A stretch of DNA of 64,000 nucleotides from Pseudomonas sp. K2I15 (GTDB lineage Bacteria; Pseudomonadota; Gammaproteobacteria; Pseudomonadales; Pseudomonadaceae): the NCBI RefSeq assembly GCF_002204795.1, contig NZ_NIXO01000016.1, positions 44,505 to 108,504 of the forward strand. The letters are read 5' to 3'. The notes under the pieces were generated by a model that searched no databases, was not told where the DNA came from, and saw nothing but the letters and a program-made list of their open reading frames with translations. The stretch's first letter is position 1. Each line of letters begins with the position of its first letter. Position numbers and translations under genes: made by a program. This document shows positions 46,608-56,205 of the stretch, one piece after another.

Positions 46608-48143
46608 TCAAGTCGGCGCGCGGGGCGGATAAATCCGCGTCGGCATCCAGAAAATCAGCAGGATCAACACCGCCGCGACACCGGCCATGACGTAGTAGAG
46701 ATCCGAAGAAGTGAGCACCACGGCCTGCTGGTGCAGCCGGTGGGCAAGGCCTGCGGCATCGCTGTCGGCCAGGGGCGAGTTGCCCAGGCTGTCCACCAAC
46801 ATGGTCGAGTGGAAATGCAGGCGGTGGGTGGTCAGGGCATCGAGCACGCCGGTGGCGACCACGGCGGCGAGCCCTTTGACCGTGTTGAACCACGCAGAGG
46901 CGAACGGACCGTCTTGTGGCGTGATGCTGCCGGTGGAGAGCATCAACAGCGGCAACACCGCCATCGGCTGCCCGAAGATTTGCAGCAGTTGCAGCACATA
47001 GAAATCATCGCGAATCCAGGCCGAGGTCAGCTGCGCCCCGCCGACGCAGGACAAGATCAACAGGCTCAAACCCATCCCCAGCACCCAGCGGCAATCGACC
47101 CAACGCAGGTTGCACAGCGCCGCCACCAACGGCAGCGCGATCAACTGCGGCAGTGCCATGATCAGCATCACCGGGGCAGTTTGCAGCGGGCGGTAGCCTT
47201 GCACCTGAGCCAGGTAGCTGGACGGAATAATGGTTACCGCCAGCAGCACGATCAGCACCCCGGCGAGCACGATCAGCGCGAACGACAGGTTGCGTAACCC
47301 AAGCATCTGCAACTTGAAAAACGGCATCGGGTGCGACCACTCGTTGATCATGAACAGCACCAGCAACACCAGGCCGCCGATCAATAACGAGGTAATCAGC
47401 GGCGACTCGAACCAGTCCAGCCGATTGCCCTGCAACAGACCGATCACCAGCATGCAGATCGCCGGAAAACCCAGCAGCAGGCCACGCCAGTTGAACTGCT
47501 TGAAGCGCTCCAGGCGCACGGGGTCCTGAGGCAAGCCGTAGGCCACAGCCGCCATGGCCAGCAGGCACGGCCCGACGATCTGCCAGAACGCCCATTGCCA
47601 GCCGACGTACTCGGTCCAGAATGCGGCCAACGGTGTACCCAGGCTAGGGCCGAAGGTGGCAGTGAGGGCGTAGCCGGCCAGGCCGTACAGCTTGACGTTG
47701 GCCGGCAGGAAACGCAGGGCCACGGTCATCAGCATCGGCGGCAAGGCGCCGCCGGCCAGGCCTTGCACGGTGCGCAAGATCAGCAGGCTTTCGTAGTTCG
47801 GCGCAAACGGGCATAGCACGCCGAGCACGGTGAACAGGCCGATGGCGCAGAGGGTGAAACGGCGCAGGGAAAAGGTCACCGAGCACCAGGGCGCAAAGGC
47901 CATCGCCGAGACGGAGGTGGCGGTGTACGCAGCCACCAGCCAGGTGCCTTCGTCGAAGCCGATGTACATCGCACCGCGAATATCGGCGAGGGCGACTTTG
48001 GTCACCATCTCGTTGAGGCCGGACACCAGCACCGCGAGCAATACGCCCACCAGGCCGATGATGATGCGTGGGCCGAAGACGGGCGGGCTGAGGGCGCTTG
48101 GTTTGGCTGCGGCCAGGGGTGCGGGGGCAGCGAGGGAGGTCAT
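46608..48143 (-). CDS. DHA2-family (EmrB-type) MFS exporter
   Basis: 511 aa from ATG 48143 (TTG at 48152 is the alternative). Fourteen helices fit the DHA2 drug-proton antiporters. Motifs FDEGTWLVAAYTATS and a glycine-rich GLAGGALPPMLMTVAL region are typical. With the HlyD and OMF genes it forms a tripartite pump for unknown toxic compounds. The LysR gene lies 101 bases upstream on the same strand and may control it. Confidence 0.9.
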   Translation of the reverse strand: MTSLAAPAPLAAAKPSALSPPVFGPRIIIGLVGVLLAVLVSGLNEMVTKVALADIRGAMYIGFDEGTWLVAAYTATSVSAMAFAPWCSVTFSLRRFTLCAIGLFTVLGVLCPFAPNYESLLILRTVQGLAGGALPPMLMTVALRFLPANVKLYGLAGYALTATFGPSLGTPLAAFWTEYVGWQWAFWQIVGPCLLAMAAVAYGLPQDPVRLERFKQFNWRGLLLGFPAICMLVIGLLQGNRLDWFESPLITSLLIGGLVLLVLFMINEWSHPMPFFKLQMLGLRNLSFALIVLAGVLIVLLAVTIIPSSYLAQVQGYRPLQTAPVMLIMALPQLIALPLVAALCNLRWVDCRWVLGMGLSLLILSCVGGAQLTSAWIRDDFYVLQLLQIFGQPMAVLPLLMLSTGSITPQDGPFASAWFNTVKGLAAVVATGVLDALTTHRLHFHSTMLVDSLGNSPLADSDAAGLAHRLHQQAVVLTSSDLYYVMAGVAAVLILLIFWMPTRIYPPRAPT

Positions 48144-48244
48144 GAACTGCAACTCGGAATGGGAAATACCCGAGCAGTTTAATAAGGCTTAGACATGACA
48201 AAAAGTGACTTGTAGGAAGCTTATAAGTGCACCAGACGCAACGA

Positions 48245-49165
48245 TCAGATTGGCTGCGCTTCCTGCCACGTCGCCTCGCAGCATTCGCGCAGGGTCTCGC
48301 GCAGCCATTTGTGGGCGGGGTCCTTGTCGAAGCGCGGGTGCCAGGCCTGGGTCAGTACCAAGGTTGGCAGGGAGATTGGCAAGGTGAAAGCGCGCAGCGG
48401 CAACTTCAGGCGATTGGCGCTGTAGAGCGCTTCCTTGGGCACCGGCAGGATCAGGTCGGAGTCTGGCAGCATGAACATCGCACCGTGAAACCCCGGGGCG
48501 ATCATTGCAACTCGACGTTCCAGGCCTTGGGCATTGAGCGCGGTGTCGATCGGCCCACGGGCGATGCCTCGGCGGGAGATGCTGATGTGGGAATAGCTGG
48601 CGAACCGTTCGGCGGTGATTTCTCCATCGAACAGCGGGTGCCCTTCCCGCGCCAGCCCGACGAAGGTGGTGGTGAACAGGTTCTGCACTTTCACTTCCGG
48701 GGTGATGGGCATGGTGTTGCCCACCCGCAGATCGAGCCGGCCCTCACGCAGGGCTTCATCATCGGTGTCGCCTTCAGGCACGAAGCGCAGCTCGCACAGC
48801 GGCGCCATGCGCTCCATGGTGTCGAACAGCCGACCGCCATATACCCCGACAAAAAAGTCATTGGCCCGCACGCTGAACCGTCGGCGCAGGGTGCGCAGGT
48901 CCACTTCATCCGCCGAGCGGAACAGCAGCGCCGCCTGCTCCACCACGTTACGCACCTGGCCCTGCAACTCCAGGGCCTTGGGCGTCGGCACCAGGCCGCG
49001 ACCGGCGCGCACCAGGATCGGATCGCCCACCGCCTCGCGGATTCGCGTGAGGGTGCGGCTCATGGCAGCCGGGCTAAGGTTCATCCGCCGCGCGGCGCCC
49101 ACCACGCTGCCTTCGTCGAGCAGGGCGTCGAGGGCGACCAGCAGGTTCATGTCCGGTAATTGCAT
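48245..49165 (-). CDS. LysR family transcriptional regulator
   Basis: 306 aa. The N-terminal HTH (LVALDALLDEGSVVGAARRM and LSPAAMSRTLTRIREAVGD) is followed by a periplasmic-binding-like effector domain. It is encoded upstream of the efflux operon in tandem, not divergent as is typical, so control of the pump is only plausible. Confidence 0.9.
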   Translation of the reverse strand: MQLPDMNLLVALDALLDEGSVVGAARRMNLSPAAMSRTLTRIREAVGDPILVRAGRGLVPTPKALELQGQVRNVVEQAALLFRSADEVDLRTLRRRFSVRANDFFVGVYGGRLFDTMERMAPLCELRFVPEGDTDDEALREGRLDLRVGNTMPITPEVKVQNLFTTTFVGLAREGHPLFDGEITAERFASYSHISISRRGIARGPIDTALNAQGLERRVAMIAPGFHGAMFMLPDSDLILPVPKEALYSANRLKLPLRAFTLPISLPTLVLTQAWHPRFDKDPAHKWLRETLRECCEATWQEAQPI

Positions 49166-49221
49166 GCCAAGCGCTCGTGATCAGTTGGGAGTGAACTTGG
49201 CGCAATCGTAGCAGGCTTCTC

Positions 49222-49321
49222 TGTAGGAGCGAGCTTGCTCGCGAAGGGCGTTAACGATAACGCGGGCATCCTGAAAGGACGCGTTGCCTGGGCATTTTTC
49301 GCGAGCAAGCTCGCTCCTACA
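49222..49321. repeat. REPIN (GTAGGAGCGAGC type)
   Basis: GTAGGAGCGAGCTTGCTCGC at 49223-49242 faces the inverted GCGAGCAAGCTCGCTCCTAC at 49301-49320. It is a textbook REPIN with about 58 bases between. It lies between the LysR and ABC permease genes. Confidence 0.95.
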
Positions 49322-49336
49322 GGGAGCAGCAGCTAA

Positions 49337-50185
49337 TTAGCGTTGCATGCCCCAGCGCTTCACGGTGACGCGCTCCAGGGTATCGAACACCAGGTTCTCC
49401 ACCAGCAGCCCGATCAGGATCACCACCGCCAAGCCGGCAAACACTTTGTCGGTGTACAGTTCGTTGCGGTTCTGGAAGATGTACCAGCCCAGCCCGCCCT
49501 TGCCGCTGGTGGCGCCGAATACCAGCTCGGCGGCGATCAGCGTGCGCCAGGCAAACGCCCAGCCGATTTTAAGCCCCGCAAGGATCGACGGCAGCGCAGC
49601 CGGGATCAGGATGAACAACACGAAGCGCATGCCCTTGAGGCCGTAATTGCGGCCGGCCATGCGCAGGGTTTCCGAGACACCGAGAAACCCTGAATAAGTG
49701 TTGAGCGCCAGCGCCCACAACACCGAATGCACCAGCACAAAAATCAGGCTGTTCTGCCCCAGGCCAAACCACAGCAGCGCCAGCGGCAGCAGGGCAATTG
49801 CCGGCAACGGGTTGAACATCGAGGTCAGGGTGCTCAGCAGGTCGCGGCCCAGTTGGGTCGACACCGCCAACGTGGTCAGGGCGAACGCCAGCACAATGCC
49901 GATCAAATAGCCTTTGATCAGCACCACCAGCGAGATGCTGACCTTGCTCAACAACTCACCACTGGCCATCCCGTCGTAGAACGCGCTCAGCGTCTGCAAG
50001 AAGCTCGGCAGCAGCAGGTCATTGTTCTGATATCGAGCGGCCGCTTCCCAGAGGATCGCCAGCACGATCAGGATCAGGCTTTTACGCAGCCAGCCCTGTT
50101 GCCACAACCGCTGACGCCACGGCAACTCGCGCTCTACGCGAACACCCGGCAACGGTTCGAGAGTGATTTCATATTCCTGGCGCAT
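49337..50185 (-). CDS. ABC importer permease (TauC/SsuC-like)
   Basis: 282 aa. The cytoplasmic N-terminus precedes about six helices. The EAA-type loop is visible near SETLRMAGRNYGLKGMRFV with the Gly. It belongs to the nitrate/sulfonate/taurine importer class. Last gene of the dioxygenase-binding protein-ATPase-permease set. The true substrate is unknown. Confidence 0.88.
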   Translation of the reverse strand: MRQEYEITLEPLPGVRVERELPWRQRLWQQGWLRKSLILIVLAILWEAAARYQNNDLLLPSFLQTLSAFYDGMASGELLSKVSISLVVLIKGYLIGIVLAFALTTLAVSTQLGRDLLSTLTSMFNPLPAIALLPLALLWFGLGQNSLIFVLVHSVLWALALNTYSGFLGVSETLRMAGRNYGLKGMRFVLFILIPAALPSILAGLKIGWAFAWRTLIAAELVFGATSGKGGLGWYIFQNRNELYTDKVFAGLAVVILIGLLVENLVFDTLERVTVKRWGMQR

Positions 50186-50197
50186 GGTGAAAACCCT

Positions 50198-51049
50198 TCA
50201 ATAAGCGATGCGGATATCGGCGAAACCCAACTCGGTTTCCGCCTCGGGCGCTTCATCAAACAACAGCCGATGAATGCGCCGCGCCGAAGCCTGGAACTCC
50301 ACACCGCCGAGGCTGTGCAGGTCGTATTGATGGCTGTGGATTTCCGCCCGCACCCGCCCCGGATGCGGCGACAGCAACAGGATGCGATTGCCCACCACCA
50401 ACGCTTCTTCGATGGAGTGAGTGACGAACAGCAGGGTGAAACGCACCTCTTCCCAGAGCAGCAATAATTCTTCCTGCATCTTGCGTCGGGTCAAGGCGTC
50501 GAGGGCAGCGAAGGGTTCGTCCATCAGCAGGATTTTTGGTTGCATGGCCAACGCACGGGCGATCGCCACGCGGGCTTTCATGCCGCCGGACAAGGTGTGC
50601 GGGTAGGCGTCGGCAAACGCCGTCAGGCCGACTTTTTCCAGGTAGTACAGCGCCCGCTCTTCGGCTTCGCGACGCTTGAGGGTCTTGGAGGCGAGCAGCG
50701 GGAACATGACGTTCTGCTTGACGGTTTTCCAGGGCGGCAGTTGGTCGAATTCCTGGAACACCACGATGCGGTCGGGCCCCGGCTGCTCGACTTTTTTCCC
50801 AAGCAAACGGATCTCGCCCTCACAGGGTTTGATAAAGCCGGCGATGGATTTCAGCAGCGTGGATTTGCCGCAGCCCGAAGGCCCCAGCAGCACGAAGCGG
50901 TCTGCCGGGTCGATCTCGAAACTGACCTGGTGGGTGGCCCGCACGACCCGTTCAGGCGTGCGGTATTCAAGGCTGACTTTGTCCACCGCCAGCAGCGCTT
51001 CGGTGGTTTTCAGGTTGCTGGCCGTGTGGCCTTGCAAGGGCGCGTTCAT
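50198..51049 (-). CDS. ABC importer ATP-binding protein (TauB/SsuB-like)
   Basis: 283 aa. Walker A LGPSGCGKSTLLKSI, Q-loop VVFQEFDQLPPWKTV, signature LSGGMKARVAIARAL and Walker B ILLMDEPFAALDAL are all present. It energises the importer in the cytoplasm. Start 51049 lies one base before the binding-protein stop region. Confidence 0.93.
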   Translation of the reverse strand: MNAPLQGHTASNLKTTEALLAVDKVSLEYRTPERVVRATHQVSFEIDPADRFVLLGPSGCGKSTLLKSIAGFIKPCEGEIRLLGKKVEQPGPDRIVVFQEFDQLPPWKTVKQNVMFPLLASKTLKRREAEERALYYLEKVGLTAFADAYPHTLSGGMKARVAIARALAMQPKILLMDEPFAALDALTRRKMQEELLLLWEEVRFTLLFVTHSIEEALVVGNRILLLSPHPGRVRAEIHSHQYDLHSLGGVEFQASARRIHRLLFDEAPEAETELGFADIRIAY

Positions 51050-51050
51050 G

Positions 51051-52076
51051 TCAGCTCCCTTGCAGTGGTTTGGCGTCCTGGAAGAAGTAATCCTTCCACG
51101 ATTCGGGTTTATTTTTGATCGCGCCGACGCGGTAGAGGAATTCCGCCAGCGGGTAGGTGTTTTTTGGCGTGACGCTGAATTCGAACTGCGGGTTTTCGAT
51201 GATTTTCAGCAGCTCGGCGCGGTCAATCTTGGCCTTGGTCACGCGGATGTAGGTGTCGGCGGCGGCGCCTTTGTCGTTCTGGGCGAACTGCGCGGCTTCG
51301 GTCAGTGCCTCGACGAATGCCTTGTAGGTTTTCGGGTTGTCGTTGCGGAATTTCTCGGTGGCGAACAGTACCGTCGGCGAGTTCGGCCCGAGGATGTCAT
51401 AGGAGTTGAGCACCACATGCACGTTCGGGTTGGTCAGGGCCTGTTCCTGGAACGGCGGGTTGGAGAAGTGCCCGGTCAGTTCAGTGCCGCCGGCAATCAG
51501 CGCAGCGGTCGCATCAGGGTGCGGGACGGCCACGGTGTACTTGTCGAGGCGATTGAATTCCTTGTCGCCCCACTGCTTGGCCGCGGCGTATTGCAGGAAG
51601 CGCGACTGTACAGAGACGCCTACCGCCGGTACGGCGATGCGGTCTTTTTCGGTGAAGTCCGCAATGGTTTTGACCTTGGGATTGTTGCTCACCAGGTAGT
51701 ACGGAAAGTTGCCCAGCGAAGCGACGGCTTTCACGTTCTGCTTGCCGTGGGTGCGGTCCCAGATGGTCAGCAGCGGGCCAACACCAGCGCCAGCGATGTC
51801 GATGGAGCCGGAGAGCAACGCATCGTTGACGGCTGCGCCGCCGGACAGCTGGGTCCAATCGACCTTGATGTCGATGCCTTCCTGCTGGCCGTATTTCTCG
51901 ATCAGGTTCTGGTCGCGCACCACGTTGAGCAACAAGTAGACGATGCCGAACTGCTCGGCGATGCGAATCTCGCCTTCAGCCTGGGCGGCGGCCGGTGCAA
52001 CGAGGCTGCCGGCCAACAGGCTGACGCCCAGGCCGACCGTGCCGGCCAGGCGCGCAAATGGAATTTTCTTGGACAT
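51051..52076 (-). CDS. ABC substrate-binding protein (TauA/SsuA-like)
   Basis: 341 aa from MSKKIPFARL at 52076 with GGAG 8 bases upstream (52082 is an alternative). A Sec signal ends near APAAAQAEG. The mature two-lobed NMT1/TauA-like protein (RIAEQFGIVYLLLNVVRDQN; LLSGSIDIAGAGVGPL) binds a small anionic or organosulfur solute in the periplasm. The substrate is inferred from the adjoining dioxygenase and is not certain. Confidence 0.88.
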   Translation of the reverse strand: MSKKIPFARLAGTVGLGVSLLAGSLVAPAAAQAEGEIRIAEQFGIVYLLLNVVRDQNLIEKYGQQEGIDIKVDWTQLSGGAAVNDALLSGSIDIAGAGVGPLLTIWDRTHGKQNVKAVASLGNFPYYLVSNNPKVKTIADFTEKDRIAVPAVGVSVQSRFLQYAAAKQWGDKEFNRLDKYTVAVPHPDATAALIAGGTELTGHFSNPPFQEQALTNPNVHVVLNSYDILGPNSPTVLFATEKFRNDNPKTYKAFVEALTEAAQFAQNDKGAAADTYIRVTKAKIDRAELLKIIENPQFEFSVTPKNTYPLAEFLYRVGAIKNKPESWKDYFFQDAKPLQGS

Positions 52077-52090
52077 GGTCATGCTCCGGG

Positions 52091-52984
52091 TCAGAAAGGC
52101 GCGTCGCCCTGGATGGTGGTGCGGTACAGCTTGCGCCGCAGGTGGCTTGGGCAGCCGGCTGCCAGATGGATCAGAGAGCGGTTGTCCCAGAACACCAGGT
52201 CGTGGGGCTGCCACTGATGGCGGTGGATGTTTTCCGGCAGCACGCTGTGGGCGTAGAGTTGGGCCAGCAGGTCGCGGCTTTCGTCCTCCGGCAAGCCGAC
52301 GATGCGGGTGGTGAAGCCCTCACTGACGAACAGCGCCTTGCGGCCGTTTTCCGGGTGGGTGCGCGCGATGGGGTGCACCACTTCCGCCACTTGGGCGAGT
52401 TGCTCGGGCGTAAGGGTTGGGCGCCAATTGCCTTCGAATTTGGTTTCGCTGTAGCGTGCGGTGTACGAATGCGCAGCGCTGCGTCCTTCTACGGCCTTGC
52501 GCAGAGGCTCGGGCAGGTTGTCCCAGGCTTTGTGCATGTCGGCGAACAACGTGTCGCCACCCTCGGACGGCAGCTCCTGGGCATGGAGCATCGAACCCAG
52601 GCTCGGCAGCTCTTTATAGGAGAGGTCCGAGTGCCAGAATTTGCCGGCGTCTCCCAGGCCGATGGATTGGCCGTTTTCGATAATGTTGGAGACGATCAGG
52701 ATTTCCGGGTGGTTGGCCAGCAGAAATTGTTTGAGCACATGGATTTGCAGCACACCGAAGCGGCGGCTGAAGGCAATCTGTTGTTCGGGGGTGATGCGTT
52801 GGTCGCGGAAGACCACGACGTGATGGTCCAGGTGCGCGCGGTGAATGCGCGCGAAGTCCTGGTCGCTGACCGGGCGGGCCAGGTCCAGGCCAATGATCTC
52901 GGCGCCGACGCTGCCGGGGAATGGACGGATCTCGATGGTTTGTGTGGTGTCGGTCGCTGTTGGAACAGTAGAGGTGGCAGACAT
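52091..52984 (-). CDS. TauD/TfdA-family 2-oxoglutarate dioxygenase, Tyr at distal ligand position
   Basis: 297 aa. Iron-binding His and Asp are in FWHSDLSYKELP. The distal part reads WDNRSLIHLAAGCP and then LRRKLYRTTIQGDAPF. In TauD this last block is normally MHRAT, with the third iron ligand His; here it is Tyr. The preceding SLIHLAA has a His that might serve instead. The family releases sulfite from taurine or sulfonates. It is first in the importer operon and is divergent from gntR. Confidence 0.82.
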   Translation of the reverse strand: MSATSTVPTATDTTQTIEIRPFPGSVGAEIIGLDLARPVSDQDFARIHRAHLDHHVVVFRDQRITPEQQIAFSRRFGVLQIHVLKQFLLANHPEILIVSNIIENGQSIGLGDAGKFWHSDLSYKELPSLGSMLHAQELPSEGGDTLFADMHKAWDNLPEPLRKAVEGRSAAHSYTARYSETKFEGNWRPTLTPEQLAQVAEVVHPIARTHPENGRKALFVSEGFTTRIVGLPEDESRDLLAQLYAHSVLPENIHRHQWQPHDLVFWDNRSLIHLAAGCPSHLRRKLYRTTIQGDAPF

Positions 52985-53029
52985 GAGTTCACTCCCGGTC
53001 AGTCAGGAGAGTGACTTTATAGTCATAAG

Positions 53030-53050
53030 AACGGCATTTTAAATACCGTT
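53030..53050. promoter_or_regulatory. 21-bp palindrome before the dioxygenase
   Basis: AACGGCATTT-T-AAATACCGTT matches its complement at 9 of 10 arm positions. It starts 46 bases upstream of the dioxygenase ATG in the divergent promoter region. It is a candidate operator for the importer operon. Confidence 0.5.
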
Positions 53051-53234
53051 AGTGAATATCTATATGCAGCAATACCGCTGTAGCCTCGGCGTCCGGGAAT
53101 AAACTGTGCTTCTCAGACGTTTAGCCTGTAAGACCTGACAAATGGGGGCTGTGGGCCTGTGGAACGCGCTGTTGAGTCGCTTACAAGCCGAAACCTTGCC
53201 CGTTTGACAAGCTTGTGGACAATCTCTAGTGTGC

Positions 53235-53246
53235 ATTGGATCCAAT
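53235..53246. promoter_or_regulatory. ATTGGATCCAAT palindrome before gntR
   Basis: A perfect 12-bp palindrome lies 37 bases upstream of the GntR start, close to its ribosome site. FCD-type GntR regulators often bind TTGGATCCAA-like operators, so this may be an autoregulatory site. Confidence 0.6.
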
Positions 53247-53282
53247 TAGCCGCCTCACCCTGAAAAGGAGGATAGCGTAGTC

Positions 53283-53993
53283 GTGACGCAGAAGCCGAAC
53301 CCTTTGAGCAGCATCCAGATCAGCGGGCCTATCCCCGCCCATCTCGCCCGCTCCGTGATTGAAGAAACATTGCGCAACGCCATCCTGGATGGTCGCTTGC
53401 CCTGCGGCACCGCCATGCGCCAACAGGAGTTGGCCAGCTTGTTCGGGGTCAGCCGGATGCCGGTGCGCGAGGCATTGCGTCAACTGGAAGCCCAGTCGCT
53501 GCTGCATGTGGTTACCCATAAAGGTGCGGTGGTGGCGCCGCTGATTGAAGACCATTCGGCGGAAACCTACGCCCTGCGCATACTCCTGGAATCCGAAGCA
53601 CTGCGCTTGTCGATTCCCCTGCTCACTCCCGATGACATTGCCCAGGCCGGCGCCTTCATTGATGCGCTGGAACGGGAAAGCGACTACACCGAAATTGGCC
53701 GGCTCAATCGCCTGTTCCACATGGCGCTGTATGGCAAGGCGGCCAATCAGCGGCTGCTGAAGTTGGTGGAACACGGCTTGAACGAAGAGGAGCGCTTCCT
53801 GCGCTTCAACCTTGAGGCCATGGGCCTGGGCAAGACGTCCCAGGAAGACCACCGGGAATTGCTGGACCTGGTGGCGAAAAAGAAGATCGATGAAAGCATC
53901 CTGACGTTGCGTAACCACCTTACCCGCGGCATGGAAGTGATTACGGCTTACCTCAAGAGCCTTGAGCAGGGCGACGATAAAACGTCGTTGTGA
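53283..53993 (+). CDS. GntR/FadR-type (FCD) transcriptional regulator
   Basis: 236 aa, GTG start at 53283 after a strong AAGGAGGA. The N-terminal winged HTH (LASLFGVSRMPVREALRQLE) is followed by an FCD ligand domain (about 90-215), with metal-type His near LNRLFHMALYG and EDHRELLDLV. It probably controls the divergent TauD-ABC operon. Two palindromes lie between them. Confidence 0.92.
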   Translation: MTQKPNPLSSIQISGPIPAHLARSVIEETLRNAILDGRLPCGTAMRQQELASLFGVSRMPVREALRQLEAQSLLHVVTHKGAVVAPLIEDHSAETYALRILLESEALRLSIPLLTPDDIAQAGAFIDALERESDYTEIGRLNRLFHMALYGKAANQRLLKLVEHGLNEEERFLRFNLEAMGLGKTSQEDHRELLDLVAKKKIDESILTLRNHLTRGMEVITAYLKSLEQGDDKTSL

Positions 53994-54496
53994 AGCCTCC
54001 AGGGAACTGAACCTACCCCTTCGACCACATAGCGCTGCGAAGCTGTCTTGGTCGGGGGAGTCAGTGCAGCATATCGAAAAAGCTCTTGCACGCCGAAACA
54101 TCCAGCGCAAAACAACTACGCCAGTTTAATAGTTAACACCCAAGGAAACTTCCCACACTCCATAGAGCACTCCAACGACGGCAACATTCTTATTTGCAAA
54201 CACTTATAAAACTAAAAAACGCTGAACTTCCAATCAGATTATTGTTTTTTATTACCACTATCCCAAATCTCCCAAACCAATAGCGTGAACCCATGCTCGG
54301 GCGTCACTGTGAGTGGCGTTCCTTTAAATAAAGTCTTGGTGTTTTGTCACAGCGTGCTGCTTGTTGAATAACGGCGCCAGCCTCGTGCCTGGCCACCTGT
54401 TATCACGGCACCTACGCATCCGTGAAACCAATGTTTATTTGTCGCTAACGCAAAACGCTTTTATCAGGGAAGAGACACGACTTATAGGCATCAACC
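53994..54496 (+). promoter_or_regulatory. AT-rich leader/promoter region of the pvf operon
   Basis: A 503-base stretch without a supported gene. It is clearly AT-rich (notably 54180-54260), unlike its flanks. A short hairpin (CGTCACT-GTG-AGTGGCG, 54302-54318) is visible. AGGGA at 54466-54470 fits the minimal RsmA/CsrA ANGGA motif, and AGG at 54486-54488 is the likely ribosome site for pvfA. The pvf/mgo genes are known to be Gac-dependent in other species, which fits but is not shown here. Confidence 0.45.
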
Positions 54497-55261
54497 ATGT
54501 TCCAGCACTCACACCTGCTTAAACAAAAAAAACAGAAGCTACACAGCCACCCACTCTTTAAACAAATAAATACGCGTCCAAAGTTGCAGTACTTTATGGA
54601 GAACCACGTCTTCGCAGTTTGGGACTTCATGAGCCTGACCAAGCGCCTGCAGCATGACCTCACCGGTATGCGCTTGCCCTGGTTGCCGCCAACGGACCCA
54701 CAGGCAGCACGCCTGATCAATGAGATCGTGTTGGGTGAGGAGTCGGACGCGTATCCCGGCCACGGACACGGTAGCCACTTCGAGCTGTACCTGGAGGCCA
54801 TGCGTGAAGTCGGCGCGAGTACGGCGACCATCGAGCGGTTCGTCAGCCTGCAACGTGTTGGCAGCGATGCAGAAACGGCCCTGCAAAAAGTCGATATCCA
54901 CCCAGCCGTGGCCCGGTTCGTCAGAAGCACGTTGCAGGTTGCCCTGAATGCACCGACTCACTGCGTAGCGGCAGCCTTTCTGCATGGCCGCGAGAGTGTC
55001 ATCCCGAGGATGTTCAAACGCGTCCTGGAGGGATGCGAGACCCTCCACCGCCAGGCGCCGACCTTCTGCTACTACCTCAAGCGACACATGGAAGTCGACG
55101 CCGAGGAGCATGGCCCGGCGGCAGAGCAATTGCTGCAACGCCTCACCCTCGCCGACCCGAGTCGCGAGCAGCAAGCCAGCAGTGCCGCCCTCAGCGCCGT
55201 GGACAGCCGCCTGGCCTTATGGGACGGCTTGCACCAGCGCCTCCCGGAGGTGAGCGTATGA
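54497..55261 (+). CDS. pvfA: DUF3050 protein of the pvf/mgo operon
   Basis: 254 aa. DUF3050, a heme-oxygenase-like di-metal fold. Conserved blocks are [56 protein letters not shown] and [15 protein letters not shown], which hold many of the likely metal ligands. In pvf/mgo clusters this gene is first (pvfA/mgoB). Its exact step is unknown; an oxidative role is inferred from the fold. The stop overlaps pvfB (ATGA). Confidence 0.9.
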   Translation: MFQHSHLLKQKKQKLHSHPLFKQINTRPKLQYFMENHVFAVWDFMSLTKRLQHDLTGMRLPWLPPTDPQAARLINEIVLGEESDAYPGHGHGSHFELYLEAMREVGASTATIERFVSLQRVGSDAETALQKVDIHPAVARFVRSTLQVALNAPTHCVAAAFLHGRESVIPRMFKRVLEGCETLHRQAPTFCYYLKRHMEVDAEEHGPAAEQLLQRLTLADPSREQQASSAALSAVDSRLALWDGLHQRLPEVSV

Positions 55262-56205
55262 ACCCTGCCGATTACCGCTCATTTGCCGACGACTGGGAGC
55301 GCCGCGCGACCATCCGCACGCGCCCACGCCGCCTGCTGGAAAATGACCACAAGCTGATCTATCCCCTGAGCCGACAACCCATGGTGCTGAGCGCGACCTT
55401 TGTCGATCAATGCCCGCAGTGCCGCGACTTTATCTTGTTGCAGACGTTCTACAAGTTCATCAATGACGTGGTGATCTTTGAAACCGAGATCGTCGACAAG
55501 ACCGCACGCAGCATCGCCAAGAATCGCTTTTCGGTGCCCTTCCCGCTCGCCTGCCGCTACGACGCCATGACCGTGGTGGTGGACGAGGATTACCACGCCC
55601 TCGTCGCGCTCGACTTCATGCAACAGGCCGTCGAGATGACGGGCATCCCGCCCCTCGAGTTGCCCGGGCAAATCGAGCTGAACCGCGCCTTGCCTGCCGC
55701 GTTGGTGCTGGCTCCCGAACACCTGCGCGATGCCGTGGAGTTGATCGCCGTGGCCATCGCCGAGAACACCGTGACCCATGACGTGGCGGCGTTTTCCAAG
55801 GACGACAGCGTCAAGCAATCCATCCGTGGATTGATGGCCGACCACTTGTTTGACGAAGGTCGTCATGCGGTTTTCTGGACGCGCCTGGTGCGTATCTATT
55901 GGCACTCTGCGAACGCCGAAGACCGCGACTGCATCGCCCGGATTCTGCCGGTATTCCTCCAGCATTACCTGACCAACGACCTGCAAAAAAACTTCGACCT
56001 GCAACTGATCAAACACCTGGATATCCGCGCCAGCACGCGCTCTGCACTGCGCGCTGAAGTGCAGGCGATGGACTTTCCCATTACCCGCCAACACCCGCTG
56101 CTCGGCAATATCATGGGGTTCCTGAATCACAGCGGGCTGTTGCAAACGCCTAGTGTGGCCCAGGCGTTGGACGCCTTTCTTCCGGCGCCAGGAGCACACC
56201 CATGA
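55258..56205 (+). CDS. pvfB: AurF-type di-iron N-oxygenase
   Basis: 315 aa. Both EX28-37DEXXH motifs of the AurF family are intact by eye: E75 or E77 with DEDYH (109-113), and E169 with DEGRH (199-203). These hold the di-iron site that oxidises an amine to a hydroxylamine or nitroso level. In the pvf pathway it is thought to act on the NRPS-activated amino acid product. Overlaps both neighbours by ATGA. Confidence 0.92.
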   Translation: MNPADYRSFADDWERRATIRTRPRRLLENDHKLIYPLSRQPMVLSATFVDQCPQCRDFILLQTFYKFINDVVIFETEIVDKTARSIAKNRFSVPFPLACRYDAMTVVVDEDYHALVALDFMQQAVEMTGIPPLELPGQIELNRALPAALVLAPEHLRDAVELIAVAIAENTVTHDVAAFSKDDSVKQSIRGLMADHLFDEGRHAVFWTRLVRIYWHSANAEDRDCIARILPVFLQHYLTNDLQKNFDLQLIKHLDIRASTRSALRAEVQAMDFPITRQHPLLGNIMGFLNHSGLLQTPSVAQALDAFLPAPGAHP

